This document shows, piece by piece, positions 47,478 through 58,823 of a DNA stretch of 64,000 bases (its first letter is position 1; each line of letters starts with the position of its first letter). A model generated the notes under the pieces. The model saw only the letters and a list, made by a program, of their open reading frames with translations. It ran no database searches and was not told the DNA's origin. The stretch spans positions 292,001,147 through 292,065,146 of the forward strand of contig CM046875.1 of NCBI GenBank assembly GCA_025667525.1. Direction: 5' to 3'. Position numbers and translations under genes: made by a program. Source of the DNA: Glebionis coronaria (Eukaryota > Streptophyta > Magnoliopsida > Asterales > Asteraceae).

Positions 47478-47560
47478 ATTCTTCCCCTCTAAAAAAATAA
47501 TTTGTCCTCGAATTAAGGATGCGATAATGCTGTGGTTTTACAATTCTTCCCCTCTAAGAA
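47478..47560 (-). other. Polypurine tract, present twice
   Basis: The tract (plus strand ATTCTTCCCCTCT) follows 'ggttttaca' at 47478-47490. The whole junction recurs about 62 bp further on ('ggttttacaattcttcccctct', ending near 47555), including the following 'aatttgtcc(t/a)cgaatt'. This is a short tandem duplication of the LTR/PPT junction. Confidence 0.75.
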
Positions 47561-48959
47561 GGAGAAATTTGTCCACGAATTTAAGGTAATAAGCTGATGA
47601 AGCTATAAGAACTGAAAGAACACGTAAAATGAAAAGACAATTAAGTTGAAGGATAATTCGTCTTCTAATTAAGACATAATGATGCTGATAGGTATCAACA
47701 CGAAATGACTGAAGTGCTCATGTAACGTGACATGCTGTAGAGAGCATAGAACGTGACATTACTGAAAGGACATATCTGGATTTATTTAAGGAAAAGGAAA
47801 GAGAGTTCCGGATGGACTCCTCCGTTTAGAGTGACTTCCCGCTCGAAACGATTCCTTAAAAGGTCTAATCATAATGAAAATCTTGGTCCTGATGACCCTG
47901 TCCTGATGATGCTGAACAGTTTCTGATTCCATACTTAAGATGGATTTTTCTGAATCTGATAGAACGAATAAGCTATAACATGTAGGATACATGAAATGGT
48001 ACGTACAAATATTCCGAAGATAACATTTATCTCTCCGAGCAAGCTGCTGAGAATATAACGGAACGAACTACGTGAACAATTGTGAACGTTCTACGTGAGC
48101 AATTATGAACGTGGTTCGTGATCATAAAAGGAACGATGTGCCTGAAATATACCCTGAATGTGATACGTGAAACATATCGTGGACGTAATATTATAACATA
48201 ATATGAACATATGTTGACTGAGGAAGGAATGCCAACGATACGACCTGAGATATGAAACGTCTGTCTGGGTATGGCAAAGCTGTGCTAAACTTGAGTCCGG
48301 TTTTCTCAAACCTTTTGTAACCGTATTTGGTAATAAACTGTGAAACGCGTATTGCGTAATGGAACACGAAGTTGAACGTGAACAATATTATGAACGCAAA
48401 CGTGAACTTGAATCACGAGATAGCATAAAAGATGAACTGAAACAGCATCATACTGTGAATGAGACGTAAACGTGAAAGTGAAAATAAACATGAACGTAAA
48501 CATACACGTGATCGTGAACATGAATTCTGTCTGATATGATGGTCGATGGAATGCATTGAAATCATACGATTTACTGCTGAATTTTATGGAGGTCCGCTAT
48601 TGTGTAATCCTTCCGGATGAAAGGAAACGCGTAGGTTGATTACATGGTCGACAATGACTTAGATAGTATTACACTTTTTTTGAGTCTGTGGTAAACTGAT
48701 AACAATCTCCATGGAGTCTTGTCTCCTTTCGGCCCATCATTTCTACTGGTAGTAATAACTTGATAGCATGATGACGTTCTATCTGGAACATGCGGTATGT
48801 CAGGCATCTAGACATGAACATAGTTGCATCAATGTGTGATACTACTTCTATCAAAATTCTTCCTGGGATTATGGGACGTTCTGGTGGAAATCTGGCTGAA
48901 TAGTCATGGAAGGATTTTAGTGAGAACTGTCAACAATTTTTGCGGTAGTAGTTAATTGA
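47561..48959 (-). other. Chromovirus internal region, no intact coding
   Basis: There are no credible ORFs. The stretch 47990-48520 is rich in degenerate 'acgtgaac' units. The stretch 48669-48854 (minus) reads a short peptide that might derive from pol downstream of RT, but I cannot place it. Confidence 0.5.
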
Positions 48960-49760
48960 GTTCTAGAAAATTGTACTTCGTTCACAGGCGTCGGTCGGGA
49001 CCATCAGGTGATGGCCTTCATCTGCGCAGGATTGTCTGAAATTTCTTCTTGCTGAAATATGGTGGCTCAGAAATGCCACTTTGTTCAAGTGAGATTTATA
49101 TCTGGAAAGTTGTGTATAAAAATAATTCCTTTTGAAGATTTTGTACAACTGTGAGAAGATGAGTCTCGTGTTCTTCTCTAGCATTAGGCAGATCAGAATG
49201 TGATCAATGAATATACTAATGATATTGCCTGAGAGTCATGAAAAAAAATTATTCATAATTTCATAATATAGCTAGGGTATTAGGGAGCTCAGAAGTATAA
49301 AATCAAAATTTTTAGAGAGACTGTAATATGTGTAACAGTAGTCTAGAAACGTCATGTTCTTTAACTCACCACTGATGGTAGCATCATCGGAAATTTGTTC
49401 TGGAAAATGTTTAAGACATCGTAGCAGGTCTGATAAACCTGCTATTTATGGAATGAACATTGATTAAGAATGGTGATCTTGTAAAAAAAATTTTTAGTGA
49501 TCGATACATGATCTAATGATACCGGCCTTCTTCCTGATAGACAAAAACTACACACTTCATGCTGGTATGCCAGGACGAAGAAAGCATCATTCCGATAATT
49601 CTTGCAGCAAATGACGCAACCCTTTTAACTTAGATGCAACTCTGGAATAAAGAGTTTTGGAAACAGGCACTATTCTTGAGATAAGCTCGATGTGAAATTA
49701 TGTCTCGTAGTTAGGAAGGAATTTCTGGAATGACATCTGGAAATTTTAGCATAATATGTT
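48960..49760 (-). pseudogene. Decayed reverse transcriptase relic
   Basis: On the minus strand, fragments align with a Ty3/gypsy RT in the right order. KFPDVIPEIPS (about 49735) corresponds to the pre-RT FPDVFPEELP-type motif. FIDHILI (about 49230) corresponds to the catalytic FIDDILIYS motif with one Asp changed to His. KVAFLSHHISA (about 49080) corresponds to the conserved FLGHVIS. Stops and frameshifts occur throughout. It cannot be functional. Confidence 0.65.
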
Positions 49761-50113
49761 GATCATGGATTCGAGGAATTTTAGAAGTGAATTTATATCT
49801 GGTAGCTAAAAGTCTTCGTAGCTATGGACTGATAGGTCACGCGCTTGTAAGGCAGAAATAATTTGTACTGATTTTTCTGGCAGAAAGTATAATGAATATA
49901 TTTGGGATTTAGTAAGACGAATCTCGTCGTTAACTGAAAATAAGGCTTTAATAAATATGGTGATACTATTGAGTCCTTTCCGGCTGAGAGGTAGGGGACT
50001 ACCTGATTTAAGATAAAGCTGACATAGGAATACGCGAAGTAAACATGGCGATTTTCATCGAATGTGTTCGTTTGTAACTTCACAGAATGAATATTGCGTG
50101 TTTAACCTAAAAG
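49761..50113 (-). other. Chromovirus internal region next to the 5' LTR
   Basis: It has a short open frame on the minus strand with no recognisable domain, possibly a relic upstream of RT. No primer site is visible beside 50114, and the first about 32 bp expected of the LTR terminus are missing. A small deletion may have removed both. Confidence 0.45.
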
Positions 50114-52805
50114 CATGTATTTATGGCATGTCATCAAAGCATAAGGTAAATGTCCTAAAACATTAATTGACCATAACGGAAATACCGGAATCAAACATCG
50201 GTAATCCAAACATAAGCTCAAAACATGAAAACTAAATGCTGAAGAAATGGACTAAACAATGTCCAAATAAGAACAGTAATATTTGAAGTGCATAAAGTAA
50301 AGAAGTTTGAATGGCTTCCATCCAATGCACATGCTCTCACAATCTTAAGAGTGTCCTGGGGTACCTGCCGTTAGAACATGAAAGAACTACGGCTAAGCAT
50401 AACGCTCAATGAACGGATATAATGCGTGGTAAGAATATACTGAAATAAAACAGATGATAGAATACTGAAGCTGTAAGACTGATAAGTAGAGTTGTAGCGG
50501 AAATCTGTATATAATCTGTTAAGTCTGATTTATCAATAATGAAGCTGAACTGTTATCTGTTAAATCTGTATAACATGCATTTACTGTATTTTAATTGCCA
50601 GAGCTTATATAGGTAATGTACTGTAAGAACCGTGCATGAATAAATGGAGGGGTGGCCTCGTCATGCTGTAGAGGGGTGACCTCTAAATAACTGTAGAGGG
50701 TGACCTCTAAATACTGTGCTGGGTGGAGGGATCAGCTCCAATGTGAAGGATGTAGAGCACACACCACGTTCACCCTGATAACTTGTAAACTGATAAGCCT
50801 AGGATGCATCCATACGCCCCACTAAACATACATATAAAAATGGCCAAACTGAACATGAGTGGGACGATGCAGGATATCACTCTCCTGCATGTGAGTCACG
50901 ACACCGGTGCCTCTAGTGTCGTGGTTACGGTACCTCCGTAACTAGTACATAAACTGGTCGTGCTTGTATATAATGCTCAGGCACTTATTTCGTTTTTAAC
51001 ATGATTTCTGATAAGCTTAAACACATACAGGGAAAAACATTTGGCTGCAGACGGGGAATCCTAATCATGCATAGAAAGGAAGTCCTTACTGAAAGGACGG
51101 AAAATCCGTACCTCGTGTCCAGAAATGAAATAAGACTGAAAGCTGAAAGATCTATACGACTTCACGGTTACTACATAAATAACGGACGCGAAAATAAGTC
51201 GACTGATACTTATTTATTTTACTGATCTTAACTGTTTTCGTGATTTATTTTATTCTTGAAATACTGTATGTATATAAACTGATAAATCTGAGTATTCTAA
51301 TCTCTAGTTAATGTATTCCTGTTCTATTATTAATTTTTGTATAACACGTATTCTGATGTTATAATATTTCCATATTTAGTAACCTGTTAATAATAGAAAG
51401 TTTCCTACATTAGATAGGTTTCCAAATTTGTTTCCTTGAAATAAATCATTAATTTAAATCGTAAATTAAATCCGACTTTTAAGCAGTTAAAATGTCAAAG
51501 TAAATCAATTTAGTCTTCCTAATTAAATAGTAAAATAACAATATATTGGACTTTACTTTTAAAACTTATTTATAAAATGATTTAAAAAAATTAAATAATT
51601 CCCACTATTAGTCTTCATTTCCCACTGCTTGCATTTTGAGTTCCCACTGTTTGGTTACCAGTTCCCACTGCTAGTTATGTGTACTCCCTGCTGAAAGCTA
51701 TTAACCCACTATTTTTATTTTGTTCCCACCGTTAGTGTTTTCTTCTTATAATCCCAAACACCCCTGCTGGAAAATTCAGTCCCAAACACACCCCTGCTGG
51801 AACTGCATTCCCAAACGCACCCCTACTGTCAAAACAAAACCCCAAACGCCCCCTGCTGAAACTTGGTTGTGTTTGATCAAACGCGAGCACCACCGAGACT
51901 CGATGTCTCGGCTGGTCAGCCACAAAAATACCACCACGCACCCTTTCATGGTTTGCGATTGGTTCCAGATCCACCACACCGAGACCCCTGTTGGTCTCAG
52001 TTCGTGAATCACAGCCAACCCGACACCCTTATTCATTAAAATTCGTTTCTATAATTCTTAATTTAAAACCAATTCATGATTAAACGAGATACTTGTGATT
52101 TGAGAGAGAGTGACGATGACGCACGAATCAAATGAGATAAACGAGGCCGAGACCCTTCCTTTTTTTTCTGATTACAATCGGCGCCCATTTTTCTTTTTTC
52201 TTCTTCTTTTTTTTTGTACGTCGGCAGGAACAAGAACCCTAATCCTTCTTATTATATTTTTTTTTGTTTAAGTTAAAGTGAAAAAATGGTAACTTGTTTC
52301 CCCGTGTTTTTGTTTTCCCAACGGGCTGGGCTCAAGGCCCAAGGTCTCCTCTCTTTTTTTTAAACAAACCACCAGCCCAGGTATATTTTTGTGGTTTCCT
52401 TTTAATTTTCACTACTACAATTGTCGTGTATACTTGTTTTCTTACCTGTGTTTCCATTCCTGAAACATAGTGATTATTTTCTGCGTAATAATACCTACGT
52501 AATACATACATAATCTTTCCTGACATTTAATAATTATTATTCTAAATAATTAATCTTGTAATTTAATTAAAGCTGAGACTGTGTATTTTAATATTCGTGG
52601 ATTTTTTAACATTGCTTCGTGTTAGTGTATTAATCCTCGCGGATATATTCTGACGTGAATTATTTATTTCCTGAGTAAATAATGTTTTCGTAATACTTGC
52701 TTTAACACTATTATTTATTATCAGAATAAATAATTACGTAACGTTTAAATTAAATCTGTGATTGTCCTAAATTAATGTTTGAGGACTTTCAAAGTGGGTT
52801 TTACA
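50114..52805 (-). repeat. Chromovirus 5' LTR (full length but for one end)
   Basis: About 2.69 kb, aligned with 45693-47477. It includes the 881-bp segment missing from the other LTR, which holds a short repeat 'ctgtagagggtgacctctaaata' type at 50660-50722. The 30-bp CCCCTGCT repeat is at 51761-51857. Confidence 0.83.
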
Positions 52806-52810
52806 GATAG

Positions 52811-53960
52811 GGTCAATAGTGAACTACAGGCTAAGTTAGATGAGGCTATTAAGAATAAGGATAATGTTGACCTTAAAATTCAGAGATTTGATAATGCCTC
52901 ACAAACCCTAGGAGAATGTGTTAATAAACAGAGGAATCCTAAGGAAATGACTGGGATTGGGATGAAGGACTATACTATTGTTCCACCACCAGCTGGGGAC
53001 TTCTATGGTGTCCAAAGAAAGGACCTATCTTGGACTGGTTTACCAGAACTCCAAGAGGAGGAATTTATTCCTCCACCAAGAGTCATTACCCCAGTTGAAG
53101 AGTATAGACAAAAGTTGACTGACTTGAATGAATGGAAGAAAGCCAATCCTACCTTGTTTGTTAAGGGTGGTCTGTTGTGTAAAAGTCCTAATGAGTCTAA
53201 CCCTATTAAGGTAACAAACCCAATCACTGGCAAGACTGTTGACCTTGGCTCAAACACTGTTAGAAAACCTAGCATTAAGTATGCAGAAATGTATAGGAAT
53301 ACTAGGTCACCTAAAAGCCAAGTTAGTAATGATGGAACAGGCTTCTTCTCTTCTAGACCTAGGGTGGTGTCTAGAAAAGCCTGTTACACTTGTGGTAGCT
53401 TTTCACATTTAGCATATAAGTGTGTCAATGCTTCCAAGGTCAACGCTGTTAAAAAGTCAAACATTTTTAGACCCAAAACTTTTGTGGAGCAAAGTCCACA
53501 AGTTGTTAGACCAGCCCCATTCTTCACTAAAAGGTCTAACACTCATGGACAAAGACCATTTCAAAATACCAATACTTGGTCTAATAGGCAATGGGTTTCT
53601 GTAGCAAACCCTAGGTTCAACGCTAACAAGGGTAATCTCAGCATTGACAAGACCAAATCCAACGCTGACAGAAACGTTGCCAAACCTAAATATTTGCAAC
53701 CATAGGGTAAGGGGTCTAAAGCTTCTTCAATCTTGACATGGAGACCTAATCAAGATCAAAACCCTATTTCTAATGGGCTTTGTATGACCTGCAACAGGTT
53801 TAATTATATTTCAAAGGTCATTACAAAACCAATTGGAATTAATTGGGTATTTCATCCAAAGAGGGATGAATAAGGGGTTGTTATGAGAACTAAGTTTGTT
53901 CTTGTTGAACAACCAGATGAATCCAAGTCTGCTAAGGCTTGGGTTCCTAAAGAAAACTAA
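52811..53960 (+). pseudogene. Sire-P gag, C-terminal part
   Basis: It continues the gag frame after the chromovirus; residues read before 52806 belong to the LTR and are not native. It has a proline-rich linker (PPPAGDFYGV), SWTGLPELQEEEF, a second zinc knuckle CYTCGSFSHLAYKC (about 53386), a heptapeptide repeat NANKGNL-SIDKTKS-NADRNVA (53627-53690), an in-frame TAG at 53703, a TAA at 53871, and the natural end WVPKEN-stop at 53958. The protease lies in the -1 frame, so gag and pol are separate in phase. Confidence 0.85.
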
Positions 53961-56900
53961 TTTGTTTTCTTTGTGTGTAGGGCATTCAAAAATAGGTCAA
54001 TGATTATGGATATTGGGACAGTGGATGCTCTAGGAACATGACTGGGAAGGAAGATTATCTTACTAACTTCACTCCCATTAAGGATGGTGATAAGGTTTAC
54101 TTTGGAGGCGGATATGGAACTATCATAGGCAAAGGAACTCTTCTCACCAAGAAGTTGCGTTTTGAAAACGTGTTTCTGGTAAAGGAACTTGACTACAATC
54201 TCTTTAGTGTATCACAAGTTTGTGATAACAAAAATAAAGTTCTGTTTACTGATACTGAATGCTTGGTGTTAAACAAGGATTATAAAATCCCAGATGAGAA
54301 ATATATTGACTATAGAACACCTAGACATAAAGACATCTATAATGTGAATCTTAATGGGATTAGGATGAATAATAATACGTCATGTTTTTATGCTAAAGCT
54401 TCAGTTGATGAGAGTAATCTATGGCACAGGAGATTAGGGCACATAAACTTTAAGATTATAAACAGGCTTGTGAGACTTGGCTTGGTTGATGGTTTGCCTG
54501 AAAAGCTTTCCACAATGACCACTCTTGTGTTGCATGTCTTAAAGGCAAGCAGCACAAGGTCTCATTCAAGTCCAAACAGGTGCACTCTAGTTCTAGACCA
54601 CTTCACTTGCTGCATATGGACCTGTTTGGTCCAACTAATATAGAGAGTTTGAATGGTAAATCATACTGCTTTGTCATCACAGATGACTTTTCTAGGTTTA
54701 CTTGGACTTTCTTTTTAGCTATGAAAAGTGACACTGCTGATACTTTAATTGACTTTATTACCCAAATTGAAAAAAAGACTGGTAATGAAGTTAAAATGCT
54801 TAGGAGTGATAATGGTGGCGAGTTTAGAAATAAAATGTTAGATGATTTTTGTGCCAAGAAAGGGATTACTAGGCAGTTTAGTGTTGCCAGAACCCCACAT
54901 CAAAATGGGGTTGCTGAGAGGATGAATAGAACCCTAATTGAAGCAGCCAGGACTATGTTGGCTGATGCTCACTTTCCCATAGCTTTTTGGGCTGAGGCTG
55001 TGAATACAGCTTGTTATGTTCAGAATAGAGCATTGGTCAACATGATACAGAACAAAACACCTTATGAATTACTTTGGGGAAGGAAACCTAATATTGGTTT
55101 TCTTAAACCTTTTGGTTGTCATGTAGTTGTACTTGATACTAGTGATGCCTTAGGTAAATTTAGTGCAAAAGGTGATGAAGGCTATTTCATGGGTTATTCA
55201 CTGCAGAGCAAGGGATATAGGGTTTACCTTAAAAAGGAAAAACGTATACTTGAAAGAGTACATGTTAGGTTTTTAGAGAGTAAACCTAGTGATCCTGAAA
55301 GTGGTCCAAATTGGTTGTTTGACTTGGAACCTCTATCTAGGAATTTAAATTATATGCCTGTCACTAATCCAGACATTGTGAAGGTAACTTCAAATGTTGT
55401 GGAAGAACAAGTTGTTGATGTTTCAGGTACACAGGTTAATGAAGAGGTTGGATCACAAGCAGACAAGACATCTCCCATACAAGAGTATGTTACAATTCCC
55501 ATATGGACAGATGCTTTTGCTGCTGCTGCTGCTGGAAAGGATAATAGTGGTCCCCAAGTACCACTAGTTAACAACATGCATGGTCCTTCAGGCGCTGACA
55601 AAGGCAAATCTGGCGCTGACAAGACAAATTCAGGCGTTCATAGCTCAAACGTTGATAGCACCAATTCAGGTGTTGATGGATCAAACACTAACAACCTTGG
55701 TTCAGGCGTTGACAACACTTTTGGGTATCTTTTCTCTTCTAACATTGAACAAGGTGAACCTTCCAATTTACATGAAGAGGTTCATCCTATTATTGATGGA
55801 AGAGAGTCTGAAGAAGATATTGGCAACATGGATGATGAGATTGAAGACAACAGACTTTTTGAGGGAGGAGTTCTCACTTATACAATGAAAAATTATTCCC
55901 CTTCCCAAATTATTGGGGATGTTATGACTCCTGTTCAGACTAGAAGATCTCATCAGAATCTTGGTGGATTTATTGCCAATATACACAAGAAGTTTGATAC
56001 CCCTCTTGCGCAAGCGTGTTTGTTTGCCTGTTTTCTGTCACAACAGGAACCCAAGAAGATTTTTGATGCTCTCAAAGAACCAAGTTGGGTGGAAGCAATG
56101 CAGGATGAGCTTCACCAATTTGCAATTCAGGATGTTTGGGAGCTGGTTGATTGTCCAATATATGTTAGACCTATTGGGAAAAGATGGGTTCTTAGAAAAA
56201 AGAGAGATGAAAGAGGTATTGTGGTCAGAAACAAGGCACGTTTAGTGGCTCAGGGATATACACAAGAGGAAGGGATAGACTATGAAGAGGTCTTTTCACC
56301 AGTTGCAAGGATTGAAGCTATAAGGATATTTCTAGCCTATGCTTCCTACATGGGATTCACTGTCTATCAAATGGATGTGAAGAGTGCCTTCCTCTATGGA
56401 ACAATTGTTGAGGAGGTGTATGTGATGCAGCCTCCTGGTTTTGAAGATCTAGAGAATCCAGACAAGGTGTATAGAGTCAAAAAGGCTATGTATGGACTTC
56501 ATCAAGCCCCAAGAGCATGGTATGGTACATTGTCCACTTATTTGGTGGAAAATGGATTCAAAAGGGGTACCATAGACCAGACATTATTTACAAAGAAGGC
56601 TTGTAAGGATGTCTTACTTTTTCAGGTCTATGTTGATGATATCATCTTTGGATCCACCAATCCAAAGATGAGTGAAGACTTCTCCAAGCTTATGACAAAC
56701 AAATTCAAGATGAGTGCAATGGGGGAGATGAACTTCTTTCTAGGTTTATAAGTTCAACAGAAAGAAGATGGTATCTTCATCTCTCAGGATAAGTATGTAG
56801 CACAGATCTTGAAGAAGTTTGACTTTTCTCCACATGAAAAGAGGGCTACTACTCCTATGGATAGAGAACACCCTTGGGGAAAGGTTGGAGATGGAAAAGA

Positions 56901-57576
56901 TGTGGATGTCAGGCACTATAGATCAATGATTGGTTCATTGATGTATCTCACATCCTCTAGACCTGATATCATGTTTGTTGTGTGTGCATGTGCACGTCAT
57001 CAAGTGACTCCCAAAGAATGTCACCTTTATGTTGTCAAGAGAATCTTTAGGTACCTAAGATGTTATCCAGATCTTGGCTTGTGGTACCCAAAAGATTCAC
57101 CTTTGAACCTTAATGCATATTCAGACAGTGACTATGGAGGTGATAAGTTTTATAGAAAATCCACAACTGGTGGATGTCAGTTTCTTGGGAGTAGGTTAAT
57201 ATCTTGGAAATGCAAGAAACAAACAGTGGTGGCCAATTCTACAACTGAAGAAGAGTATATTGCAGCAGCTGCTTGTTGTGGACAAGTCTTATGGATTCAG
57301 AACCAGCTGTTGGATTATGGGTATAATTTCATGCATACCAAGATATTTGTTGACAATAATAGCACTTTATGCATTATTAAGAATCCTGTACATCATTCTA
57401 AAACAAAACACATTAAAATTAGACATCATTTTATAAGGGATTGTTTTGAAAAGGGTTTAATACAACCAGATAGGGTTGACACAAAAGAAAATGTGTCTGA
57501 TTTATTGACTAAACCTTTTGATGCTGGAAGGTTCCAATACTTGGTAACAAGTATTGGAATGATCAATCTCACTTAA
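53961..57576 (+). pseudogene. Sire-P pol: protease, integrase, reverse transcriptase, RNase H (one frameshift, one late stop)
   Basis: The protease active site DSG is at 54017-54025 in YWDSGCSRNMTG. The integrase zinc finger is LWHRRLGH ... CVACLKGK (54420-54545), with a 1-bp frameshift near 54511 inside it. Integrase core acidic residues are seen in TDDFS, SDNGGEF and the downstream E of [13 protein letters not shown] shows [12 protein letters not shown] and YVDD at 56629-56640. A TAA at 56749-56751 replaces a Gln codon by a C-to-T change. RNase H follows in the same frame (YSDSDYGGD, the terminal SKTKHIKIRHHFIRD) and ends at 57576. Upstream of the protease two TAGs lie in the pol frame. The linker between integrase and RT carries the GADK repeat. 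Confidence 0.9.
55590..55712 (+). repeat. 21-bp repeat inside Sire-P pol linker
   Basis: GGCGCTGACA starts at 55591 and 55612, then GGCGTTCATA at 55633. Looser copies follow (aacgttgata, ggtgttgatg, ggcgttgaca). It encodes [14 protein letters not shown] and related units. It lies between integrase and RT, where no catalytic domain is expected. Confidence 0.88.
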
Positions 57577-58823
57577 ATATGTGTTTTGGGGTCTTTTGTA
57601 AAAGTATGTACAGGATAATGCATTGTTATTGGTCTTTTTGAGGATTTAGATTTTCCACTATATTTTTCTAAACTGACAACGGTTACTTTAACGCTGTTAA
57701 GTGTTATTGTGATGTTGTCAGCAATATATTTGTCTAACGCTGACAAAGGTTTCCTTAACGCTGACAAGTGTTATCGGGACGTTGTCAGCAACAATGTTAG
57801 TTTTGTGGTTTTTAATCTAAATGTGCAGGTGGTGTTAGCATTATGCCATTGGATACAGAGTTTCTTATGGATCCTTGGAGAATCATTTGAGCATGTTTTT
57901 GTTTATGGATGATGATTGGAATTTTCTATTCCTATCTTGACATAAATTTTTTATGTTCATGCATGTTTTTGGCAACATATGTATCATCGTTTAAGGGGAG
58001 GTTTTAGGAACCTTTAGGACTTTTGGGTATTCTTATGATACTCTTATCACATTTCTAGATTGTGTCCACAGGTGAGTATGAGTTAGTTATACTAAATCAT
58101 GAGGCACTGTAGCATGCAAAGTTGATATACTATGCATGCTGCCAAGACATTTTTGGCCTAGAATTGGTTGTGGTCTGTTGAGAGACTTGGGAATGATTTT
58201 ATCATGGGTTTTACCTGGGAGTAACAAGGAATTTTATGAGATAACATAGTTTTTAAGAGTTTTGGTTAGCAAGGGACACTAGAGGACTGTTATGTCTATC
58301 TTGCATAAGCAAGTGTGCATAACTTGACAGTGCTTGCCGCCCTATAATAATTATCAACTTATAGGTTATTTTCACTAGGATAAATTACTTTGTTAAGGTC
58401 ATTTTTCATTTTTAATATTTTTATTTTTGGACGCTGACAAGTATTTTTCCAAGCGTTGTTGTGACCATTTTAGACACTGACATGGATTTGGCAAACGTTG
58501 ACAAGAATATAGCCGTTGGGCGTTGATTGGTTATTTTTGACCGTTGATACCCATTGGGACCTACCCAGTTGTTACTTTTTGACAAATTTTGGGGTCGTAA
58601 TTTTGGGAGCAGATAACTTTTAATTAATGCATGAGATAACTTATTTTCTTTTCAATATTTTCATCATGATATTTTGAAAATAGTTGCCTCATTTTTGACC
58701 AATCACATGCATATTTCTCTCCTATATATTTGGCTCCTATTTTTAAACAGGGTACCTATGATTCTTGTCTAAAAATTTTCTCTTATACTTCATCTTTATC
58801 AATCATTCAAACAGCTTTCAACA
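57577..58823 (+). other. Sire-P spacer between pol and extra ORF
   Basis: A non-coding 1.25-kb spacer. It carries CGCTGACAA-type motifs in both orientations at 57676-57795 and again at 58437-58560. It also has a purine run 'aaggggaggtttt' at about 57993-58005 and 'tctagattgtgtccacaggtgagta', which is conserved in the tandem copia. A TATA-like 'cctatatattt' at about 58722 precedes the extra ORF by 100 bp and might drive a subgenomic transcript. Confidence 0.6.

Larger units (their letters stand above)
45661..52805 (-). mobile_element. Chromovirus-like (Tekay/Del type) gypsy element with decayed pol
   Basis: The ends are TGTAA...TTACA with TSD gatag (45656-45660 and 52806-52810). The left LTR is 45661-47477 and the right LTR is about 50114-52805. 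On the minus strand a purine tract AGAGGGGAAGAAT abuts the left LTR, preceded by a 'cgaggac(g)aa' type sequence, as is usual at the 3' end of Tekay/Del chromoviruses. The internal region is only 2.6 kb and holds a degraded RT on the minus strand. The two LTRs agree well where both are present, yet the coding relic is heavily mutated, so it was probably mobilised in trans as a defective copy. Confidence 0.78.

Noticed and set aside
48306..48521. Protein or satellite at 47990-48520 (acgtgaac-rich)
   Set aside because: Units are too degenerate and short to call a satellite, and the translated frame is low-complexity Phe/Thr without a family.
51001..51225. 74-aa ORF in the 881-bp LTR segment
   Set aside because: No homology, inside an LTR, and absent from the partner LTR.
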